Below are positions 6,567 to 12,216 of a stretch of 12,216 bases of DNA, piece by piece. The DNA is from Candidatus Brockarchaeota archaeon. Its GTDB lineage: Archaea > Thermoproteota > EX4484-205 > DTQO01. The DNA is taken from positions 3,980 to 16,195 of the forward strand of contig JAFNJA010000033.1 in the NCBI GenBank assembly GCA_017601265.1. The letters are read 5' to 3'. The translations under genes were made by a program, and so were the position numbers. The notes beneath the pieces are model-generated. The model was given only the letters and a program-made list of their open reading frames with translations, was not told the DNA's origin and made no database searches. Within the stretch, counting starts at the first letter, position 1, and each line of letters starts with the position of its first letter.

Positions 6567-7598
6567 TCACGCCACCTCGAACTCAAGCGTCCAGACTTCT
6601 TCCTTGAAAGTCAATATCGGCACGTAAACCGGTTTTCCGTCAGCGTCGTACGTCAGCAAGAATTTCACGATGTGCACCTCCACCAAGTACTTCCCGGCGT
6701 CCAAGTTGCCTACCGGAACCAGGACCAAGGGGTTGGTGAACGCCTGGCTTACGGCCACCCCCTCGCCCGGGTCCGTGAAGTTGGCGGAGAAGGAGAGGAT
6801 GACGGGATCTCCTTCGAGCCGGGAGAAGGACTTGAGCTGAATTTGGTGCCCGCCTGTCGGGAAATCACCCCTCGATACCAATATGCTGACGAAGTCGCCA
6901 GCCGAGGCTCGATTGGTAACGTGCTCTTTCACGTTTTCCCAAAAGCCGCCGGTCCCGTAGAGAGCCAGGGGATTCTTGCTCGTCGCGATTACGTATATCC
7001 CCCTCTCGAAAAGGCCGACCCCTCCGTAAAAATCGTAAGCCGCCAGGTCCAAAGGATCGGAGGTGTCCGAAGAGAACTGACGCTGGTGGAGCCTCCCTTT
7101 CCACACCTTCGTTCCAGAAAGTTCGACGCTTATCTCGTAGATTACGTTCTCGGCCAAAACCACCGGGTACTTGACGGTAACCACGGCTCCCTCGGCGCGG
7201 TAAACGTAAGTCTCGCTCCCCACCAAGCCCTCGGGCGTTTCCCTTCCCCCAGACCACTCTGCCTTTAGCGGATCCGGCAAGCCTCCGTACCCGGAATCCC
7301 GGAGGTAGAGGACGGCGTAATCGCGCACGAAATCGGGCTCCAGGAAAGCCTTGCGCCACTTCGCGTAAACGTCCTCGGGATAAGACTTAGTCCAAGCGTG
7401 GCCGCAAACGAGGCACTTCCAGGCGAAGTTCTCGCTCCTAGTCCCTATGGGGGTCAAGACGTACGGGCTCGAATCGCTTGGGCAAGAGATCTCGCCACCC
7501 AAGGGAAAGACGCCTTCCAAGATTCCCGAGGTTATTATAAAAGACGCCCCTGCAACCGCGAACACCGCCAGGAAAATGGCCAAAGTCGCGCGCTTCAT
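6567..7598 (-). CDS. Exported protein of unknown function with three-cysteine zinc-ribbon-like N-terminus
   Basis: The 343-residue protein starts MKRATLAIFLAVFAVAGASF, a signal peptide or N-terminal membrane anchor. ATG 7598 is chosen because GGAGATGA lies 8 nt upstream of it (GGAG at 7607-7610) and a TATA box at 7641-7650 precedes that; the same frame is open up to a start at 7700, but those 34 residues would span the promoter. After the hydrophobic segment come Cys39 (ISCPSD) and Cys62-x2-Cys65 (KCLVCGHAW), like a zinc ribbon lacking one ligand (Asp42 where CPxC is usual). The remaining roughly 250 residues look beta-rich with many aromatic and Val/Gly residues, for example VWKGRLHQRQF and VEVHIVKFLLTYD. 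No family is recognised. It is probably anchored and faces outward. It is divergent from the peroxiredoxin gene. Confidence 0.75.
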   Translation of the reverse strand: MKRATLAIFLAVFAVAGASFIITSGILEGVFPLGGEISCPSDSSPYVLTPIGTRSENFAWKCLVCGHAWTKSYPEDVYAKWRKAFLEPDFVRDYAVLYLRDSGYGGLPDPLKAEWSGGRETPEGLVGSETYVYRAEGAVVTVKYPVVLAENVIYEISVELSGTKVWKGRLHQRQFSSDTSDPLDLAAYDFYGGVGLFERGIYVIATSKNPLALYGTGGFWENVKEHVTNRASAGDFVSILVSRGDFPTGGHQIQLKSFSRLEGDPVILSFSANFTDPGEGVAVSQAFTNPLVLVPVGNLDAGKYLVEVHIVKFLLTYDADGKPVYVPILTFKEEVWTLEFEVA

Positions 7599-7640
7599 CT
7601 TTTCATCTCCTATCTTGCCACGCGTGCGAGGCTCCCAGCC

Positions 7641-7650
7641 TATTATACCA
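7641..7650 (-). promoter_or_regulatory. TATA-like box for the exported protein gene
   Basis: On the minus strand the decamer reads TGGTATAATA. Its centre is about 47 nt upstream of ATG 7598, predicting a transcript start near 7619-7620 and a leader of about 20 nt that would carry the GGAGATGA ribosome site. TATA box, leader and ribosome site fit together and fix the start choice. Confidence 0.5.
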
Positions 7651-7698
7651 TCGTCCAGAACGCCCAAGCTCTGAAAGTTTAAAACCGTTTTCGAACCC

Positions 7699-7740
7699 AA
7701 TCCCGGCGTTTTGCGGGATTCCGCGCTCTTGGAAGGCGCG
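7699..7740. repeat. Two adjacent perfect inverted repeats in a divergent promoter region
   Basis: AATCCCG (7699-7705) pairs with CGGGATT (7714-7720) across an 8-nt loop, and immediately after it CGCGC (7722-7726) pairs with GCGCG (7736-7740). The pair lies midway between the TATA-like boxes of the leftward exported-protein gene and the rightward peroxiredoxin gene. It could be an operator for either gene, but there is no evidence beyond position and symmetry. Confidence 0.35.
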
Positions 7741-7763
7741 TTCGGGAGCTTGGCAAGTTAACG

Positions 7764-7801
7764 CATATTAGGCCAGGATTCTGATCATCCAGATTAGGAG
7801 G
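7764..7801 (+). promoter_or_regulatory. TATA-like box and strong Shine-Dalgarno site of the peroxiredoxin gene
   Basis: CATATTA at 7764-7770 is the best TATA candidate and predicts a transcript start near 7792. AGGAGG at 7796-7801 is a full Shine-Dalgarno sequence. The nearest ATG (7803) is only 1 nt away and opens a four-codon frame ending in TGA. The triplet at ideal distance (8 nt, position 7810) is ACG, in frame with the peroxiredoxin. This site therefore decides the start of the next gene. Confidence 0.6.
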
Positions 7802-7809
7802 GATGGAAT

Positions 7810-8463
7810 ACGGCTGAAACATCCGCGAAAGAGAGGTTTTCGCTTCCCGTTTTAGGCCAGAAGGCCCCGGACTTTGAAGCTGTCACGACCCAAGGAATAT
7901 TGAGGCTCTCGGATTTCCAGGGCACGTGGCTCATCCTCTTCTCCCACCCGGCCGACTTCACGCCCGTCTGCACCACGGAATTCATCGCATTCTCCCGCAT
8001 CTACGACGAGCTGAAAAAGAGAAACGTCGAGCTGTTGGGCTTGAGCGTTGACAGCGTCTCCTCGCACATAGCGTGGGTCAGGAACGTGGAGGAGAAGATG
8101 GGGGTCAAGATTCCCTTCCCGATAATAGCGGACCTGAACAAAGAGGTTGCCATGAAGTACGGGATGATACACCCGGAGCAGAGCAAGACCGAGACCGTGA
8201 GGTGCGTTTTCGTGATCGACCCGGAAAGCAAAGTGAGGGCGATGCTCTATTACCCGCTCACGACGGGCAGGAACATGCAGGAGATCCTGAGGTTGGTGGA
8301 CGCCCTGCAGACGTCGGACAAGTACAAAGTGGCCACGCCCGCGAACTGGAAACCCGGCGACCCCGTCGTGGTTCCGCCTCCTTCGACGACGGAGCAGGCG
8401 GAGGAAAGGCTCAAGGAAGGCTACGATTGCAAGGACTGGTACCTCTGCATGAAGAAGGTCTGA
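7810..8463 (+). CDS. Archaeal Prx6-type peroxiredoxin, apparent ACG start codon
   Basis: Counted from 7810 the protein has 217 residues: peroxidatic Cys54 in HPADFTPVCTTEF, an N-terminal strand GQKAPDFEAV (16-25), and a C-terminal extension ending in Cys207-x5-Cys213. That layout (one peroxidatic Cys plus two tail Cys at 207 and 213) closely matches the decameric archaeal peroxiredoxin of Aeropyrum pernix (Cys50/207/213), which reduces hydrogen peroxide and organic peroxides. No ATG, GTG or TTG lies between the in-frame stop at 7795-7797 and TTG 7900. Starting at TTG 7900 would delete the conserved APDF strand. ACG 7810 lies 8 nt after AGGAGG and gives the usual (M)AETSAKERFSLP N-terminus. 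Alternatives are a one-base insertion (removing one base lets ATG 7803 enter the frame) or a sequencing error. The winged-helix gene starts 13 nt downstream. Confidence 0.9.
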   Translation, partial: TAETSAKERFSLPVLGQKAPDFEAVTTQGILRLSDFQGTWLILFSHPADFTPVCTTEFIAFSRIYDELKKRNVELLGLSVDSVSSHIAWVRNVEEKMGVKIPFPIIADLNKEVAMKYGMIHPEQSKTETVRCVFVIDPESKVRAMLYYPLTTGRNMQEILRLVDALQTSDKYKVATPANWKPGDPVVVPPPSTTEQAEERLKEGYDCKDWYLCMKKV

Positions 8464-8476
8464 AGGCGCCTGCCGC

Positions 8477-8698
8477 ATGCCATGCGTTTCTCCGGACGGA
8501 AAACCCACGTCGAGCGGGATGGCGCTGCTCAGGTCCTTGAGGGGGAAGGCTTCGTCCCCGGAAGAGGTAGCGGGCGAGACGGGCCAACCCCTTTTCCGCG
8601 TTAGGAGCGGCCTCCGGGAGCTCAAGGGCGCAGGATTCGTTGAGGAAGAGGCGGGAAAGTACAAGCTCACGAAGGAAGGGGAAGCGGCGCTCCGATAA
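8477..8698 (+). CDS. Small winged-helix DNA-binding protein
   Basis: A 73-residue protein: an N-terminal MPCVSPDGKPTSSGMALL segment (1-18), then a winged helix with SSPEEVAGETG (27-36) as the supporting helix and turn, PLFRVRSGLRELKGAGF (38-54) as the recognition helix, and the wing VEEEAGKYKLTKEGEAAL (55-72). Such minimal winged helices are common archaeal transcription regulators. The ATG at 8477 follows the peroxiredoxin stop by 13 nt, so the two are probably on one mRNA. Its own ribosome site is weak (AAGG at 8463-8466), suggesting translational coupling. The single Cys3 near the N-terminus might sense redox state, but this is speculation. It may regulate the peroxiredoxin operon. Confidence in the coding call is good; the target is unknown. 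Confidence 0.8.
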   Translation: MPCVSPDGKPTSSGMALLRSLRGKASSPEEVAGETGQPLFRVRSGLRELKGAGFVEEEAGKYKLTKEGEAALR

Positions 8699-8728
8699 CG
8701 CCTTTGGACAAACCCGCGCGCTAATGAA

Positions 8729-8774
8729 CGGCCGATCTCAGCCGAAGCAAGTCAGCCGTCGGCAGAATCGGCCG
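8729..8774. repeat. 8-bp inverted repeat in the convergent gap between winged-helix and SDR genes
   Basis: CGGCCGAT (8729-8736) pairs perfectly with ATCGGCCG (8767-8774). The 30-nt loop holds CAGCCG twice and a GCCG/CGGC mini-stem. It lies between two convergent genes, so it may form a 3'-end structure for both. No T-run accompanies it. Confidence 0.3.
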
Positions 8775-8824
8775 AAGTGTTGCACTTGAAAGCGCCGATC
8801 CCAATCCCGCGAACAGGCTTGAAG

Positions 8825-9607
8825 CTAGACGCTGTGCGAGAGGAAATTGAACCTCCCGCCGTCCACGACGAGCACTTGGCCCGTGATGAAACTCGACTCG
8901 TCGGACGCCAAGAAAAGCGCCGCGTTGGCGACGTCCTGGGGCTCGCCCACCCTCCCCAAAGCCGCGAGCTTGGCAACCTCTTGGAAGGACCTCTCTACCT
9001 CCGCCTCGCTCATCCCGGAGCTCAGTATCTCCGTCCTCACCAATCCGGGCGCTATCGCGTTGACGTTTATGTTGTATTTGCCCAACTCGTAGGCTAGCCT
9101 CTTCGTGAGGTTGATGACGGCGGCCTTGGAGGGCCCATACGCGGCCTGTTCCAGGAATGTCGTGCCTATGCCCGCGAGGGAAGAGATGTTTATGATCTTC
9201 CCATACCCGCGCTCGATCATGTGCGGCGCCGACGCCTGGATGCAATGATAAGTCCCGAGGAGGTTGACGCCGAGAACCCTGTCCCACTCCTCCTCGCTCG
9301 TCTCGAGCAGCTTGCTGGGTTTCCACACTATGCCGGCGTTGTTCACGAGGACGTCTATCTTTCCGAACTCCTTGATCACCTCGCCCACCATCTCTCCCAC
9401 CCTCTCCTTGTCCATGACGTCAGCCTGGATCGTGACCGCCCTTCTACCCATCGCGAGGATCTCGTTGGCGACCTCCTCAGCCTTCGCCTTGTTCTGGTAA
9501 TAGTTCACGGCTACGTCCGACCCCTCCCTCGCGAAGGTGGTGGCGATCGCCCTGCCGATGCCCCTCGACGCCCCTGTGACCAGGCTGACCTTGTCCTTGA
9601 GCCTCAT
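8825..9607 (-). CDS. Short-chain dehydrogenase/reductase (FabG-like classical SDR)
   Basis: A complete 260-residue classical SDR. The Rossmann motif TGASRGIG is at 11-18, NNAG at 89-92, the catalytic Asn115, a Ser at 142/143 (INISSLAG), Tyr157 and Lys161 (YGPSK), and the PG motif at 187-188. All catalytic residues are present and the length is typical. There is no acidic residue at the end of the second strand (VAVNYYQNKAKAE), and Arg15 sits in the glycine motif, so NADP(H) is more likely than NAD(H). The family includes 3-oxoacyl-ACP reductases and many sugar or alcohol dehydrogenases; archaea lack the standard fatty-acid synthase, so an oxidoreductase acting on a sugar, alcohol or ketone is as likely. 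The start is ATG 9607 with GGGGGAG 7 nt upstream (9615-9621). A T-rich TATA candidate at 9629-9639 lies close to it. Substrate unknown. Confidence 0.93.
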   Translation of the reverse strand: MRLKDKVSLVTGASRGIGRAIATTFAREGSDVAVNYYQNKAKAEEVANEILAMGRRAVTIQADVMDKERVGEMVGEVIKEFGKIDVLVNNAGIVWKPSKLLETSEEEWDRVLGVNLLGTYHCIQASAPHMIERGYGKIINISSLAGIGTTFLEQAAYGPSKAAVINLTKRLAYELGKYNINVNAIAPGLVRTEILSSGMSEAEVERSFQEVAKLAALGRVGEPQDVANAALFLASDESSFITGQVLVVDGGRFNFLSHSV

Positions 9608-9930
9608 GCACTCGCTCCCCCGATGGATGAAAAATAAAGCTTGCTAGGGGATCGTCAAGAGCGCGCGAGTGGCCAGCGGTCCCTTTTTCATGGGACGAAT
9701 CGCGCGCGCCGCGCGTAAAGCGCGTTCCATACCAGATTCGGAGCTTGAATCAGCCGGGCGCGCGGAGATGACCAACCGCGAGGCAGTCTATAGTGCTTTG
9801 CTTTTAAGTTGTTTCTCCGTCTTTCAGAAATAGACGCGTAACCGCCTACGTCTTCGGCTAAAAGGGCGGTTCCGACGATTTCGACCAAGCGGGCGTCTGC
9901 GCTTGCCGAATCCGAACTTGGGTGGATTCG
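9608..9930. other. Gene-poor stretch: SDR promoter, TATA-like box and hairpins, no convincing ORF
   Basis: This 323-nt gap lies between the SDR start and the end of the 79-residue gene. It holds the SDR ribosome site and promoter (9615-9639), a GC-alternating segment near 9700-9725, a TATA-like CTTTTAAG at 9801-9808, and a hairpin AACCGCC/GGCGGTT (9840-9846 with 9865-9871) starting about where a rightward transcript from that box would begin. A TTG-started 66-codon frame (9888-9688, minus) has no ribosome site or recognisable motif. No tRNA, rRNA or C/D-box RNA could be built. A small non-coding RNA at about 9831-9900 is possible but unproven. Confidence 0.35.
9907..9930 (-). terminator. 7-bp hairpin directly after the stop of the 79-residue gene
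   Basis: CGAATCC (9907-9913) and GGATTCG (9924-9930) are perfect inverse complements with a 10-nt loop, and the stem abuts the TGA stop at 9931-9933 of the leftward gene. The position suggests an mRNA 3'-end structure. No T-run follows on the minus strand, so termination itself is not proven. Confidence 0.4.
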
Positions 9931-10170
9931 TCAGCTCACGCTGTATTCCCTGATCTCGCCAGTGGACGCGTCCAACTTGTATTTGAAGGACCTTTTCCCT
10001 CCGTAATGCCTGGTAGTGAGCGTCCCCTCCACTTCCCAATGATCCCTGAATATGCCCCCTTTCTTGGTAACGGACGAGAGTTCGAAATTTTCAAGGTCGG
10101 CGTAGTGGAACTGAGCGTCCTGCCTCACAATAGTCTCGACCATGTCCTTGTTTATCTCTTGCTTTGGCAT
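9931..10170 (-). CDS. Small protein of unknown function, possibly PepSY-like
   Basis: From ATG 10170 the protein has 79 residues: a charged helical start MPKQEINKDMVETIV, then alternating strands with HWEVEGTLTTRHYGG (44-58), ending KRSFKYKLDASTGEIREYSV. The final pattern (hydrophobic strand, then aspartate, then T-G-E-I) resembles PepSY-type modules, but this is a weak resemblance. ATG 10170 is preceded by AAAGGA; an upstream TTG at 10188 would add six residues (MAERKG) and is less likely. A T-rich box near 10204-10213 may be its promoter, or it may be read through from the metallo-hydrolase gene 69 nt upstream on the same strand. No signal peptide or cysteines, so probably a cytoplasmic protein. 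A 7-bp hairpin follows its stop. Confidence 0.7.
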   Translation of the reverse strand: MPKQEINKDMVETIVRQDAQFHYADLENFELSSVTKKGGIFRDHWEVEGTLTTRHYGGKRSFKYKLDASTGEIREYSVS

Positions 10171-10239
10171 TCCTTTCCGCTCGGCCAAGACCTGCCCGGG
10201 CGTAAAAACCTTTTCTTCCCGGCTCCACCGAAGGCAGGG

Positions 10240-11037
10240 CTAGCGCCCGCCTGCTGCCTTGTAGACCAACCCGTCCCCGAGCCTCAGGACCTTGACCTTG
10301 ACGTCCAGCCCCCATTCGGCCGCGATCTCCGAGACTAAGCGGGGGTTTTCGGAGGTCCTCTTGAATATGTCCCAGTGTATGGGCACGAGCACCCTGGCCC
10401 CGAGGTCGCGCGCGGCCTCGACCACGTCGCAGGCGTTCATGTACGGCTTTTGCCCAGGAGGGTTGCGGCCCAACGTCAGGAGGGCGATGTCGACGCCTCC
10501 TTCCTCTCCTATCTTTGCGAACTCTTCGCAAAACTTCGAGTCCCCGCTGTGGAAAACCCTTACGCCTTCCGCCTCGATGACGTACGTAAGGGCCGACTCG
10601 GCGTCCGGGTCGTAGGAAGCGCGCCCCTCTATCGAGACGTTGCCAACCTCGGCCTTTTCGCCGGGCTTGAGTTCGATTATCCTGCCCTCGCTTATCCCCC
10701 ATTTTCTGAAAAGTTCGGCCGAGGATCTAGGTCCGACGAAGGTCGCCCCGCCCTTCCGGCCGAAAGCCTTGGCAACGCTTTCATCGCAGTGGTCGGCGTG
10801 CCCGTGCGTCGAGATGAGCGCGTCGACGACCTTCACCTCCGAGGGATCGAAGGGCACCGCTATCATCCTCATGAAATCGGGGGGCGTCGATCCGCCGACG
10901 TACGGGTCGATGAAGCAAGTCGTCTCGCTCGACTTGTAAACGACGCCGGCTCCGCCGATCGACCATATCGCGATGGAGCCCTTCTCGACCCTTAATCCCT
11001 CTATCTCCCTCAGTAAAGCGTTTCCCCACTGGCTCAT
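10240..11037 (-). CDS. UlaG-like metallo-beta-lactamase-fold hydrolase (L-ascorbate-6-phosphate lactonase family)
   Basis: A 265-residue cytoplasmic metallo-hydrolase. The HGHADH motif is at 78-83 with the usual T before it, Asp166 lies in FHSGDSKF, and His221 in VPIHWDIF. The N-terminal WGNALLREIEGLRVEKGSI, FVGPRSSAELFRKWGI (100-115) and GRNPPG (190-195) line up with E. coli UlaG, which opens the lactone ring of ascorbate 6-phosphate. UlaG has about 354 residues; this protein is shorter, lacking insert segments and the C-terminal part. The reading frame is open back to 11199, but ATG 11037 is chosen because the first 54 residues of the longer version look random and a perfect TATA-like box lies 26 nt upstream of ATG 11037, implying a leaderless mRNA. 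A sugar-lactone substrate is plausible but not shown; nucleotide or phosphoester substrates occur in relatives. Confidence 0.88.
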   Translation of the reverse strand: MSQWGNALLREIEGLRVEKGSIAIWSIGGAGVVYKSSETTCFIDPYVGGSTPPDFMRMIAVPFDPSEVKVVDALISTHGHADHCDESVAKAFGRKGGATFVGPRSSAELFRKWGISEGRIIELKPGEKAEVGNVSIEGRASYDPDAESALTYVIEAEGVRVFHSGDSKFCEEFAKIGEEGGVDIALLTLGRNPPGQKPYMNACDVVEAARDLGARVLVPIHWDIFKRTSENPRLVSEIAAEWGLDVKVKVLRLGDGLVYKAAGGR

Positions 11038-11058
11038 GCGCTCGGGGGCTGAAACCTT

Positions 11059-11067
11059 CTTTATATG
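11059..11067 (-). promoter_or_regulatory. TATA box of the UlaG-like gene (leaderless start)
   Basis: On the minus strand the sequence reads CATATAAAG, centred about 26 nt before the ATG at 11037. That is the canonical distance from an archaeal TATA box to the transcript start, so transcription should begin at or next to the start codon. No Shine-Dalgarno motif lies between them. This box falls inside the longer open frame and argues against the upstream starts. Confidence 0.65.
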
Positions 11068-11185
11068 GCCTCGCCCAACTTCGAAGAATCGCCCGAGGTG
11101 GATCTCGGTTCCGGCGGCCTTTGCCAGCCGGCTTGTTTGCCGATGCGCCCGAGCCCTCCTGCCAGTCGCGCACCAGCCCGGATGG

Positions 11186-12216
11186 TTAGAACGGCGCAAA
11201 GAACCTGAGCGTCAGGACCAGGCTTCCAATCATTATAACTATGACGTCTCCGGCCAGGAAGCCACCCACTACTGGGACTCCGTACTCCTCGTAAATTTTG
11301 CTCCCCCCAACCCTTAGGACGATGGTTTTGAGCAGCCAAGAGATCAGGAACGCGAACCAAACGCCGTACCAATTGCCGGCCACGGACGTGGCGATCAAAA
11401 ATCCTATCGGCTCGAACGGGAACCAGACGAAACGAGCGTGGAGGATAGCGAAGGCGAAAGTTACCACGAAGCCCGCGGCCCCGTACTCGATGAACAACGG
11501 CAGGGGCGCGATCCACTGCACGCCCGTGCAGCAGTTCTCAAAACTGCTCGTGCCGCCCCAGACGACTTTGGCCCCGTAAACTTGCGTGATCCATATCCTA
11601 GTCATCACGATTATGGGCGTCGAGACCAGTATGGCTGCGACGCACACCAGGAACGTGTTCCTGTTGTTTGCCCCCGTAAGGCTTGCCATCTTGAATGCCA
11701 TCATCTGGGGCGTCGGGAAGACCAGAAGGACGTTTCCGTTCGTGAACTCCTGGGTCGTCCAGTCTGACATCCTCAAGTTGGGGCTGAGCTCTGGAAGGTT
11801 GCCTCCCCACCTCAACAAGAGCGGGAACCACGAGTGTCCTCCCCTCAGGTTGTTGGCCGCGTAGAAACCCGTGTGGGAGTAGGTGTAGAAGCCCGCGATG
11901 CCCCCTATGAAGATGGAGAATACCAATATGAACAATGCCGAAAGGAGATCGATTCCAGCGGACATGAGCCAAAGCACGACGGAGATCGCGCCCGCTACGA
12001 GGATCGCGTACGCGTGCCTGTAACCGACGACCTCACCCTTTTCCTCTTCTAGCAGCTCTGACTTCTTGGACAGGGCTTGCTTGATTGTTCTGCGCAGGTA
12101 GTCTTTCGAGTTGTATACCATCATCGCCGCTATCGCCACGGTTCCGCCTATGGTGCTCATGTACCCCCAATAGAAGGGCGGGCCTTGAGTGAGCGAAGCG
12201 CACCCGCACAAACCGA
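11186..12216 (-). CDS. DUF6785/DUF6784 family OPT-like polytopic membrane protein, N-terminus beyond window edge
   Basis: The open frame continues to the right edge; the TTG at 12211 is inside the gene, not its start. About 343 C-terminal residues are visible. Counted from 12211, hydrophobic segments lie near 13-32, 66-84, 88-108, 186-204, 240-259, 268-297 and 311-337. The segment FYWGYMSTIGGTVAIAAMM followed by a basic Arg/Lys stretch (35-50) and RHAYAILVAGAISVVLWLMS fits the DUF6785 type, and ILHARFVWFPFEPIGFLIAT with SWLLKTIVLRVGGSKIYEEY matches the C-terminal DUF6784 module that ends these proteins (usually about 600 residues). The families are related to oligopeptide transporters, but the substrate is unknown. 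CC at 227-228 lies in an outer loop. It is followed after 148 nt by the UlaG-like gene on the same strand, which has its own promoter. Confidence 0.8.
   Translation of the reverse strand, partial: GLCGCASLTQGPPFYWGYMSTIGGTVAIAAMMVYNSKDYLRRTIKQALSKKSELLEEEKGEVVGYRHAYAILVAGAISVVLWLMSAGIDLLSALFILVFSIFIGGIAGFYTYSHTGFYAANNLRGGHSWFPLLLRWGGNLPELSPNLRMSDWTTQEFTNGNVLLVFPTPQMMAFKMASLTGANNRNTFLVCVAAILVSTPIIVMTRIWITQVYGAKVVWGGTSSFENCCTGVQWIAPLPLFIEYGAAGFVVTFAFAILHARFVWFPFEPIGFLIATSVAGNWYGVWFAFLISWLLKTIVLRVGGSKIYEEYGVPVVGGFLAGDVIVIMIGSLVLTLRFFAPF

Noticed and set aside
7599..7700. Upstream extension of the exported protein by 34 residues
   Set aside because: It spans a TATA-like box and the GGAG ribosome site, and would bury the signal peptide inside the protein.
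7900..8463. Peroxiredoxin starting at TTG 7900
   Set aside because: It would remove the conserved N-terminal APDF strand, which is encoded in frame just upstream together with a strong AGGAGG.
9688..9888. 66-codon TTG-started ORF on the minus strand
   Set aside because: No ribosome site, no motif, ends in an Arg/Ala-rich stretch made by GCGC-rich DNA; probably chance.
11038..11199. Longer start for the UlaG-like protein
   Set aside because: The extra 54 residues look random, and the promoter of the gene lies inside them.

Overview
The window reads as chromosomal DNA from an archaeon, probably a (hyper)thermophile-related lineage. The evidence is: TATA-like boxes about 26 nt upstream of start codons with no room for a leader (before the genes starting at 481 and 11037), Shine-Dalgarno motifs before other genes, heavy use of AGG/AGA (Arg) and ATA (Ile) codons at roughly 60% GC by eye, frequent GTG/TTG starts, and an archaeal-type Prx6 peroxiredoxin with the C-x5-C tail. 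The exact phylum cannot be fixed from this sequence. No rRNA, tRNA, CRISPR array, insertion sequence or phage gene was seen.

Layout. 1-481 (-): N-terminal 160 residues of an ETHE1-like metallo-beta-lactamase-fold protein with a changed metal motif, cut by the window edge and AT-richer than the rest. 564-740 (-): a small ORF interrupted by one TAA. 760-1245 (-): NimA-like flavin/pyridoxamine-oxidase-fold protein. 1441-4521 (+): a 1026-residue secreted, membrane-anchored, glycoside-hydrolase-like protein. 4595-5371 (-): Est30-type carboxylesterase. 5661-6494 (+): xylose-isomerase-like TIM barrel. 6567-7598 (-): exported protein of unknown function. 7810-8698 (+): peroxiredoxin, apparently with an ACG start, followed by a small winged-helix protein. 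8825-9607 (-): short-chain dehydrogenase. 9931-10170 (-): 79-residue conserved-looking small protein. 10240-11037 (-): UlaG-like metallo-hydrolase. 11186-12216 (-): C-terminal part of a polytopic DUF6785/DUF6784 (OPT-like) membrane protein.

How the genes fit together. Most genes are single transcription units in divergent or convergent arrangement, with inverted repeats in several convergent gaps. Two loose themes are visible. One is carbohydrate or sugar-acid handling: surface glycosidase-like protein, TIM-barrel isomerase/epimerase, UlaG-like lactonase, SDR and OPT-like transporter. The other is redox or sulfur stress: ETHE1-like protein, NimA-like protein and peroxiredoxin with an adjacent winged-helix protein. 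Apart from the peroxiredoxin/winged-helix pair there is no tight operon, so the window does not show a clear-cut new multi-gene system. The items most worth a second look are the substituted metal motif of the ETHE1-like protein, the ACG start of the peroxiredoxin, the family-less surface glycosidase-like protein, and the TAA-interrupted small ORF.
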